A DNA stretch of 30,700 bases from Parvularia atlantis (taxonomy: Eukaryota > Opisthokonta > Rotosphaerida): contig CALSCO010001472.1 of assembly GCA_943704415.1 (NCBI GenBank), positions 1-30,700 on the forward strand, given 5' to 3'. Below are positions 1-9,400 of this stretch, one piece after another; the stretch's first letter is position 1; each line of letters starts with the position of its first letter. The notes beneath the pieces were generated by a model. It saw only the letters and a list, made by a program, of their open reading frames with translations, was not told the origin of the DNA and ran no database searches. Position numbers and translations under genes: made by a program.

Positions 1-51
<51 letters not shown>
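1..51. repeat. (GA)25 dinucleotide microsatellite
   Basis: The window opens with 25 uninterrupted GA units and may continue beyond the left edge. On the minus strand it reads as a (TC)n pyrimidine tract starting about 11 nt after the donor of the second F-BAR exon, so it lies inside an intron of that gene. A pyrimidine tract in an intron is compatible with splicing, but this one is far longer than in the other introns here, so it is best called a simple repeat. Its full length and the intron acceptor lie outside the window. Confidence 0.95.
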
Positions 52-53
<2 letters not shown>

Positions 54-61
54 CAGCGCAC

Positions 62-598
62 CCGTGTTGCACTCGCGGTCGATCTGCAGCGTGAGCTGCT
101 CCCACTCGGCCTGCGCCGCCTCGTACTTTGCGCGCGCCTTGTGCTCGGCCGCGACGGCGCCCACCAGCGCCTTGTGCCCCGCGTCGTGCGCGGCCCGCGT
201 GGCCTTGCGCGCGCCCTCGAGGTCGCTCTGGTGCCGCAGCAGCGCGTCGGCCACGGCCGTCTGCACCCGCGCGGCGGCGTCGGCGCGGTGCTTGGCCTGC
301 GCCTCAAGCGTCGCGAAGACGCCGGCGACGCCGTCGTGCAGCGTCCCCGCGCCGTCCCCGTGCGGCGCCGCCTCGCGCGCGGCCCGTGCCGTCTTGAGCA
401 CCGCGCGCGCGTACTCCTCCTCGGCCGTCGCGAGCCGCTTAAGATGCACCGCCATCTCGCGGTGGAACGCGACGTGCGCGTCCGCGCCCTGCGCCGCGCG
501 CTCGAACGACGTCTGCCGCAACGGCGCGCGGGTGAGGCGCGCGCGCGCGGGGCGGGGAACGCGGCGCACGGCACCTGGAAGGCGGCAGTGAACGACAT
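62..598 (-). CDS. F-BAR (FCH) domain protein, N-terminal part (partial)
   Basis: The gene runs off the left edge; about 158 residues are visible. Exon 1 (598-575) encodes MSFTAAFQ, and a 62-nt intron (574-513) leads to exon 2 (512-62), which ends at a GTGCGC donor. The start resembles fungal and animal F-BAR proteins, which often begin MSF followed by a short FERG-like segment; here TSFERAAQGA. Next comes an FCH signature: residues around FHREMAVHLKRLATAEEEYA match the family pattern of a leading helix, RA-x-x-E-x-x-YA and L-x-K-x-A. The rest is a long Ala/Glu/Lys-rich helix ending near YEAAQAEWEQLTLQ, as in F-BAR coiled coils. F-BAR dimers bind and curve membranes and link them to actin, for example Cdc15/Imp2 and PACSIN proteins in cytokinesis and endocytosis. 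The C-terminal half, where an SH3 or other domain would lie, is not visible, so the subfamily cannot be named. The ATG is only 40 bp beyond the kinase stop codon. Confidence 0.72.
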
Positions 599-638
599 TT
601 TCTCAGCACATAGGCCTAACGTCAACATCGCGCAGTCA

Positions 639-3362
639 TCACAACGTCGCCCCAGACAGCGCCGTCGACAGCTCGGCCATCTGCCGCTCCTCCTCGACCG
701 CGCGCCGCGCCGCCTCGCGCAGCCGCGCCAGCTCCGGCCCTGTGCCGACGATCGTCCCGACGCTCACAATGCGCGTGCCGTCTTCATCGAGCAGCGCTGT
801 CGCCAGCTCGAGCACGCTCGCGGCCTCTTCGCGCTCGTCGTCGGCCTCGGCCTGCGCCGTCTGCGCCAGGTACAGCGACGAGCGCGCCTGATCGACCGCA
901 CCGTCAGCTAGCGTAACGTGGGATCGCATTCGCACCTTTGCCCTGGCCGCTGCCTCGGCCGCCTCGGCCTCCGCATGCGCGAGCTCCTCCGCCGTCGCGT
1001 CCGGCAGCGCCGACGCCGGCTCCGAGCTGTCTGGGTCGTCGAGCTCGCCCAGCACGGCCGGTGCGGGCGCGTGCTCGGCCAACGGCGTCACCGCCGTCGG
1101 TGTCTCGACAGCGACGGCAGAGGCGGGCGCGCTGACCAGGACGGCCGCACGCGCATGCTCAATCGCCTCCCAGCTCAGCGGCAGAAGCGTCTGGTCGTTG
1201 GCGGCGGCATCGTCGGTGGTGGCGCTCGACGGGGTACGCTGGACCGGCAGCAGGGTCTGGTCGAACGCGTCCTCGCTCGCGGGTGATGTGCGCTTGGTCG
1301 GCAGCAGCGTTTGATTGTACATCTCCTCTGTCGCGCTGCTCATCGACGGCGCGCGCTTGGTCGGCAGCAGCGTGTCGTTCAGCCCCGCATCGGTAGACGC
1401 CTGTGTGCGCCGGCGTTGTTAGGCGGCGGCATGCTGAACGGGCATCGCACGCGCACCGGCGGCGTCGACGAGTGCGGGTGGAAGCGCACGGTGTCAGAGA
1501 CGTCGTCCGCAAACAGCGACGGACTGACGCGCGACTGCAGGTACGATATCTGGGCGGCACCGAGCGGTCACGCAACCCGCACAACGCAGCGGCGCACCGC
1601 ACCCTGCGCCCGCCCGCCGCCGCGCCGAGCAGCGTCTGCTTCTGCTTGACAGCCAGCGATTTGTACAGGTCATCCTGATCGTCGTCCTTCTTAGGTGCCT
1701 CACCGCTCATCGCGCACTCGAACGTCGCCTCGGTGTCCTGCAACTCGTCCAGCTGCCCGTTCTGGATGCGCTCGAGCGCGTCGTGTATGATGTGGTTCAT
1801 TGCAAACACCTCGGCAATCTGCTTGCGCTCGCGCACAAACGGGTGCTGCGGCGCGCGTGCGGTGTGCGCGCGTGTGTCAGGCTGCCGCTTCACCACTGCC
1901 TTCACCTGGCGCACCTCGAGCAGCTCGGTTGCGTGCGGCCGATCGGCCGCCTTCTTTGTCAGGCACTTGGACAGAAAGTCAACAAACTCGGGCGAGAAGT
2001 CTTCTTCGTTCGCCAGGCGCGGCGGCGGCTTGGCCGGGATGCGGAACATGGCCTGCGCGACGCCCGCGCTGCGTCGGTCGCACTGCTGCACGCGACAGCA
2101 GCGTCCCGCACGCACGAGCATCGGCCGCATGCCGTGGTACGGTGGCTTGCCCTCGGCCATCTCGATGCACGTGATGCCGAGCGACCAGACATCGGCGCGG
2201 CAGTCGTAGCCGTCCTCGGTCACGACCTGCGCAGCCCGGGCGCGTCAGACAGCACGCACCGCGGGTGCGCAGCGGGCCTGCCTCGGGCGCAATCCAGTAC
2301 GGCGTGCCCGTGAGCGTGTTGCGCTTGAGCGTCGTCTGCGTCAGCTGGCCCGACACGCCAAAGTCGACTGCGCCCGCGCGACCGTGAGCGACCGACAGCG
2401 CCGTTGCGCGCACACTGACCGAGCTTGGCCACGCCGGCCGAGTTGACGACGATGTTGCCGGCCTTGATGTCGCGGTGGATCGCGTTCATCTTGTGCAGAT
2501 ACGCGAGCCCGCGCAGCGCGTCGCGGCAGATGTGGGAGATCTGCGCGCAAGCGAGTCGTGAGCCGAGGTGCGCCAAGCTGCGCCACGCACCTGCATCTCG
2601 TTTAGCACGGTCTTGCACAGGCTGATGAGGTCCGCGACCGAGCCGGCGGCGCAGTACTCCATCACGATCTGGCACGGGCGCGTCAGTCGTGCGCGCCGCT
2701 CAACAGAGCAGATGCAAACAGACCCAGAGCACTTTGTTGTGCAGGTAGTGCCCGTAGAAGCGCACGATGTTGCGGCTCTTGCACGACTGCATGAAGCTGA
2801 TCTCGCGCATGATCTCGGCGATGTCGTCCTTGACGGGCACCTTTGTTGCGGCGGCGGGCGCCTGCGTCAGCCCTTTGCGCATCGATCGCGTATCGACTGC
2901 GGACCTGCTTGATTGCGACGATCTGGCCCGTCGGCTTGTGCAGCGCCTTGTACACGGTGCCGTACGTGCTGCGCGCGTGCGCATCGGCCCGCGGCCCCGC
3001 GATGACGAGCACGGCGCCGCGCACCCCTTGCCGCGCTTCTCGAGCAGATCAAACAGCTCGAGCGGGTTCGCGCGCAGGTCCTCCGGCGTCAGCTCAAAGT
3101 CCTTCGTCTCGTCCTCCTTCGCCTGCTGCTGTCTGCGCGCGGCCGTCAGCAGCAGCAGCAGCAACAGTGCGACAGGGGGAACCGAGGCGCACCCGGGCAG
3201 GCTCAGGCCGTGCTGCGCCAGCAACTTGCGCACGCGGCGCTCATTGACGACCCAGAGTGGGCGCCGCGCGTGCAGCACCGCCTTGAGCCGCTGCACGCCG
3301 TGGTCGGGGAGCTCGGCGCGCAGCATGCGCAGCTCGGCCTGTGCGGCCGCGCGCGTCGGCAT
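639..3362 (-). CDS. Hippo/MST-like (Ste20 GCK-II) Ser/Thr protein kinase
   Basis: Thirteen exons, with introns of 48-69 nt, give 680 residues: 3362-3193, 3132-3025, 2968-2905, 2840-2724, 2668-2591, 2540-2420, 2367-2282, 2226-2116, 2052-1915, 1845-1603, 1549-1457, 1400-936, 887-639. The kinase domain spans about residues 81-335. It has the P-loop GKGTYGTV, Lys in AIKQ, catalytic loop HRDIKAGNIVV, DFGVSG, activation segment KRNTLTGTPYWIAPE, and DVWSLGITCIEMAEGKPP. These and AIKQVPVKDDIAEIMREISF are most like animal MST1/2 (Hippo); the fungal Sid1/Nak1 kinases are the next relatives. The domain closes with EHPFV, as in MST2 QHPFI. Before it lies a roughly 55-residue segment with RPLWVVNERRVRKLLAQHG. 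After it come a helical stretch and a tail with five TLL repeats (about 1176-1380 plus one near residue 400), then Ala/Glu-rich coiled coil. I see no SARAH domain. Intron 7 (2281-2227) has a GC donor. The start at 3362 is the first in-frame ATG after the DNA-PKcs stop. Kinase identity is firm; Hippo orthology is likely. Confidence 0.9.
3144..3165. repeat. CAG/CTG triplet run in kinase intron 1
   Basis: A run of five to six CAG triplets (plus strand) lies in intron 1 of the MST-like kinase (3192-3133). On the coding strand it is a CTG run that ends in CTGAC, which probably serves as the branch point 11 nt before the acceptor. Read as protein it would be a Leu stretch, but frame continuity supports splicing it out. 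Confidence 0.6.
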
Positions 3363-3477
3363 GGGTGCAAACGTGCGGCGCCGCGAACGGGGGACGCACG
3401 ACAAGCGCGTCGTCACCCGGTACTTCGCGCATATCAAGCAGAAGCTAACAGAAGTGTGTACACCGCATGTCGCCGCT

Positions 3478-6400
3478 TCAGTACCAGGGCGCGAGGCCCT
3501 GCCAGCAGCGCGCGAGGATGGCCGGGTCGGTCGCGAGGTCGATCAGGCAGCTCACCTGCGCCCACGCGTCCTGCACGCACCGTCAGCACACGCCCGAGCA
3601 CCAACGAGGCGACGCGCACCGGGCAGACCGCGCGGTACTCGCGCCGCGCGCGCTCATTCACACCCGGCGTGCCCGCGAGCACGCGCTTGATGTGCTCCAT
3701 GTTTTGTACAACCGCCGGCTGGTGGTTCTTGGCGAGCTCCTGCGGCCGGCCGTGAGCGCGCACACCCCTGCCTGCGCGCGTACGCACCTGCTCCATGACC
3801 GCGACCGGGTTGGCCCGCTCGAGCTTCATCCGCGCCAGCCGCAGCTTGCCCGCGGCGTACTGCGCGATGCCGCTGCTCGCCTTGCCCGCGCCCTTGGCCG
3901 CGCCCACCGACGCCTCCATCTTGCGCAGCTCCTTCTTCCAGTCCATCAGCGGATCCTTCAGGAACACGTCCATCGCGTTCAGCAGGCGCTCCTTGGCCTG
4001 CTGCAGGGCTACACGCGGCGCCGCGTGTCAGCTGCGCCGCGTGCAGCCCTCCCGTGCAACGCACCCGCGAGCGACTGCACCATCGTCGACGTGTAGATGC
4101 CGCCCGTGCCGAGCGGGCCCATGAACGTGATCATTTGGCGCGTCAGCCGGAACGGGATCAGCTCGGGCACGGGCAGGTTTTGCGTCGCGGAGCCGAACGA
4201 GTGGCCGAAATCGATCGGCACGAGCTCACCCTGCAGCAGGTGAGCCACACGGCGCGAGGCTGCGCTAGGCGCGAACGCACCACCGTCTGGTCGAGCAAAA
4301 AATTCTCGAGGTGCCGGTCGCCCACGCCGCACAGGTAGCTGCACACGTTGATCACGGCCAAGCTGCGCGCAAAGCGGTTGCGCAGCACCAGGAACGCCTC
4401 GGGCGACGCCGCCAGCTCGAGGAAGTACGACTGCAGCAGCGTCTCGGGCACACGCGCGTACAGCCGGTTCATGTGCGCGATGCTGTCCTCGCGCGATCGC
4501 TCCTTGTACGACAGCACAAAGGCCTGGTAGCCGCGCGTGCCTGCGTGCCCCGCGGCGCGCTGCGCGTCACACCGGCGGCGCACGCACGCACGAGCCGCGC
4601 CGCACCGCTGTTGATGAACGACGCGACCTCGTGCAGGATGTCCTGTGGCCCACTCTTGTTGGGGTCGCGCCGCTCGGTGATGTCGCGCAGCGTGCGCGTG
4701 TTGCTGATCCACTCAATCATGCCCAGCGACGTCGTCATCGGCACGACCTTTGGGGCGCGCGCGCGCCGCTTGAGCACGCCCGCGTAGCGCACAAGGCTCG
4801 CAGCGCACCTGGTACGTCCGCACGGTCGCCTCGGACTCTTGCCGCAACACGTCGTTCATCACCCCAAACAGCTGCTCGATGCGCTGGTCCAGGCGCAGAT
4901 CCTCGCCACCCTGAGCGCGGCCCGGCGCTCAGCCGCCCGCAAACACAGGCGCGCACCCCAGCTCACGCGCACCTTGACCAGGTACATGTGCTCCTTGCCG
5001 TCCGAGCCGTACACGATCAAGCGCTTGGGCTTGCGGATCGAGCCCAGGACGAGCACCGTCTGGCCAAAGCTGTCGCACGCGTGTGCACGCGTCGGCCGCA
5101 GTGCACGCGCGGCGGTCGCGGGACGGGCGCACCTGTGGATCGTCTCGTGCTCGAGCGGCTCTGGCCGCGACATGCCTGTGTACTGGCCCGGCAGCTCCAT
5201 GCGCTGCGAACGCGCGTCAGCCCACGCGACCGCGCCAGCAGGACCGGGCGCACGTCTTTCAGCGTGCCCGCCTGGAAGTTGGCAAGGAAGACCGAGTACT
5301 TCTTGAGCTCGTCGCAGCCGCCGCTGCGCTTGATGTCGCCAAGCTTGAGCTGCGACGTCTTGAGCAGCGGCAGGATCTTCTCGCTCAGCAGTTCGCCGCG
5401 CGCGCCTGCACGGGCCGCGCGTCTCACTGCTGTGTGGCGTGTGTCGCACGCGCGCGCGCGCGCGCGCACCTGCGACCTGCACGATCTTGGGTCCGGCCTT
5501 CTTCGCAAACTCCTTGTCTGGTGCGCCACAGCGCGTCAGCAGCTCGCACAGCAGCCAGACAGCCACGACGCACGAATCTGCTCGGCGCTGCCGTCACCCG
5601 CGCCGCCCTGCACAAAGTGCTGCTGCACAAACGCAAACTCCTGCAGCAGAAGCTGCTTCTTGTCGTCCTCGCTGGTGAGGCGGCTCAGGCGGTCTGCACG
5701 CCGCGGCTCAGCCCGGCCGGCGTCACGCGCGGCGGCCGCACCCGTGACGCGCTCCACCCAGTCGTCCAGCAGGTGCTCCGGGTTGCTCAGCAGCATCAGG
5801 CTCTCGACGAGCTGGCGGTGCGTGCGCGAGTCGAGCTGCGGCTGCGCCTCAGCGCACGCCGCTCACGCACGCGCGCACATGCCATCGCCTGCAGCCGCTG
5901 GATTTGCTGCTGCTGCTCGCGCGTCGTCGGCTCGAACGACTCGCTCGAGATCGTGAACGGGTAGCGCACGGCCTCCGGGTAGTCGCCCGCAAGACGTGCG
6001 ACGACGCCGTGCACAGCGCTGGACCTGCGTGCGCGGTCAGCCGCACGGTGGGCGCGCGCGCACACAGGGGTGACGCACTCGGCCTTGTCCAGCAGCGCGA
6101 CCAGCTGCGGCACCCACTTGAGGAACATCCACGACGGCACCGCGGCTGCGCCGTGCACAAAGCGCTCCTTCACGCCCGGGTACAGCTCGAGCATCTGCAG
6201 CAGGCGCGGCAGGAGCTGGATGGCTGCAAGGCGTGTGAGCACGCGCGCGCTCTGTGCGACTCACTCGGCGCACGCTCGCACCGTCGTGCTCCACGCCCAG
6301 CTGCAGGCACCCGAGCAGCTGCTCGACCACGACCGACGGGTACACCTCGCGCTCCTTGCTCGGCCGCGCGCCCTCGTCCTCCTGCTGCCGCAGGAACCGG

Positions 6401-9400
6401 TCACAGAACTTGACCAGCGTCATCGACGCCGCCTGCCGCATGCGCACGTCGCCGCCGCTGGCACGGCCCGGTCAGCGACTCGTGCGCACTCGCGCACGCC
6501 TCGCCTCACATCAGCTCGCTCGCCTCGCCGGTGACACGGTCCAGCTGCGCAAACACGAGACCCTCGATCTGCCGCAGCGTCTGCGGCACATCTGTCAGCC
6601 ACCACCCAGCCCTCACCGACCCGCGCACCTTGTCGCGGTTGTTCTGCGCCCCCGGTACGAGCGCGGCGAGCTCCGGCAGCGCGTGCACGGCCCGCCACGT
6701 GTCCTCAGAAGCCTCGACCTCGGCCATCAGGTACTTCCATGCGTCAGCCTCGAACAGCTGCCAGCGGACCTTGTCGGCCGCGCCCTGCGCTCGCGCACGC
6801 GGATCACGCTCTGTGCGGGTCCCAGGCGAAGCAACGCACCGTCAGTGTCGCGCGCGTGCGCTGCGAGTCCGTGATCAGCTTGAGCAGCGCCGCCGAGCCG
6901 CCCGGCACGTCGCCGTTGTCGATCTGCCACGTCGCGCGCTGCTGCGCCAGCCGGAGCGTCAGGAAGGTCGTCTGGCTCTCGTCGGCCGTGCCCTGTGGAG
7001 GAAGGCAGCCGCTGTGAGGCAAGCGCGCACGCGAGCAGACACGCACCTTGGCACGCGAGGCACGCCGCAGGGTCGTGTCGGCGAGCGACCAGTTGTGCTG
7101 CTTGAGCGCCGCGGCGACCATCTCCTGGCGGTACGCGAGCGTCGCGCGCTCGAGTGCTGTCTTGATGTCGTCCGCCGACGCGAGCGTCTGCACGGGCCGC
7201 ACGCCTCAGCACGCGCAGTTCACGCCCGCCGGCGCGCACCATCTGCCGCGCAAAGTCCTCCGCGACACCCCGGTCCGCGCCGACCAGGCGCTGCCAGTGT
7301 TCGATCATCGTCGCGCGGTTCTCCACCACGTCGTCCCACGCAAAGCTCACGTCGTCGGTCACGGCCGGATACCGCCGCTGCCACGCCTACGCCGCGCCAC
7401 CTGTGAGCGTCTAGGCGCGACGTGCGCACGTTGCTTCGCACCCGCAGCAGCCCGGCCATCGCCTCGCCCTGCTGTCGCGCCTGGGCAAAACGCACGTCGG
7501 CAAACTCCTCTATCTCGACGACGGTTTCGAGCGTTTGCAGCATGCTGCGCCCCTCTTGCGTCAGCCCTGCGCGCATTGCGACCGCGTGCAAGAGCGCACC
7601 GCAGTCGGCTCGCCTCGACCAGAGCGTGCAGGTTCGACCAGCGCTTCGTGAACAGCTGGTAGTACTTGTGCGCGAACGTGCGCACTTGCCCGAGGTCGCC
7701 CGCGTTCATCAGCACCGTTAGCAGCTCGCCGCCAAAGGTCAGCACGAGGTCGTCCGCGCTGCGCCACGCCCGTCAGCCTCGACGGTAGCGCACGGGCGCA
7801 CGATCGCACAGCTGCGGATCGCGCGCGGCGAGAATCAGGTACGGCACGACCGGATTGGGCTCGTCCGCCGTCCACGGGTGGAAAACGCGCCGCCGGCCGG
7901 CATCGGTCTGCACGCGCTCGTACCAGCCCTCGGCCATCTTTACGTGCGAGCGCACAAAGTAGTGCGTCTGGGTGCGGTCGCGCGGCTCAGCTGTGCGTGA
8001 CGACGGCGCCGTGCCGGCCCGCGCACCGCGTCGCTGTCGAGCTCATTACGGTCATGCAGCGGCTTGGTCGTCGCCTGCAGCGCCTCCCAGTTGCCGAGCT
8101 GCGTGAGCAAGCGCATGCGTGAGCCGTGTGCCGGATCAGCGGCTGCAGTCCCCGCCGCACCTTCTCCAGGCACAGCAGCGCACGCTTCTGCCACACGTCG
8201 ACCTCGTTCTCGTCGGCCATGCCGTCGCCCGCGCTGTCGTTGACAGCTGCGCGCTCGCGCTTAGGCACGTCGCGTGGTGATGAGGCAGCGCCACCGCGCA
8301 CCACGCGAGTAGATGTCGAACGCGCGCCGATAGTCGCCCTTCTGCTCGGCGATGATGGCGTCGCGCGTGCTTGCGCTCTTGGCAAGCGCAAACTTGTAGA
8401 TTTCCTGCAGCGACATGTGAGGCCGCCAAGCACGCGCGGTCGCTCGCGGCCGCTCAGCTGCACCTGCACCACCGCCATCTCGGCGATGTCGCCGTTGAGC
8501 ACGACCAGCTGCCGCCACACGTCCGTCATCGACGCAAGCGCCGCCGCGCGCGCCTCCTCGGCCGCGACGGCCCCTATGGCCGCTGCTGCCGCCTTCTTCC
8601 CGGCCTTGCGGTCGCCAGCGGGGCCGGCAACGTTGGCGGGCACGGCCGGCACCTGCACACGCGTCAGCAATGGCGCATATTGCACGCCGCGCGGCCGACC
8701 TTCAGCAGCTTCTCGAGCGCGAGGATGCCCAGGTGGAACGCCGAGGCGTGGTGGCTGGCGTCGCCGATGACCTCGGCGCTCATGGCTGCAAAGGCGTCAA
8801 GGACACGTGAGCGTGCGCGGCACTGCACGCACGCACCGCGCTCGACGTGCTCGTCGCGCAGCTGGATGCGAAGCAGGCCCGAGACGAACGGTGGGAAGTG
8901 CTGCTTCGACAGCGCGAGCATCTTTTGTACGTTCGCACGCGTCATGCGCGGCCCTCCGCGGCGCCCCCCAGCCCGGCTCACCTGCGCGATCAGCCCGCCG
9001 ATTTTGCGCCGGCCGTTCTCGTCCAGCTTGGACTGCAGCACACCCGCGTAGAAGCCTGCGTGCGCCGTCAGCACGAGCGCACGGGCATCACACCGCGCGG
9101 CGCACTGCTGAACACGAGCTGTGCCACCTCCGTATCCTTCAGCGCCAGCGCCTGCAGCGGCAGCAGCACCTGCGTGCGACGTCAGACGTGCGTCTACGAC
9201 ACGTGCGCGCCAGCCACGCGCCTCGCTGTTCTTGATTTCGACGTCCGGCAGCTCGCCCAGGCGGTACTCGCGGTACACGGTCACCTGCGCGCCGCGCGGT
9301 GTTGACAGGCTGTCGCGGGAACGCAGGCGAGGGAGGCGCACCTTCTTCTGCCGCTGCTCCACGCGCAGCCGCTGCACGGTCTCGTCGCGCTTCCGCTTGA

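Noticed and set aside
1-51. (GA)25 as a coding repeat or telomere-like sequence
   Set aside because: It lies after a clear intron donor of the F-BAR gene and is not a telomeric unit; it is a simple intronic microsatellite.
4631-5956. Plus-strand open frame of 441 codons
   Set aside because: It is antisense to the FAT and kinase part of DNA-PKcs and shows no recognisable domain; stop codons are simply rare in this GC-rich DNA.
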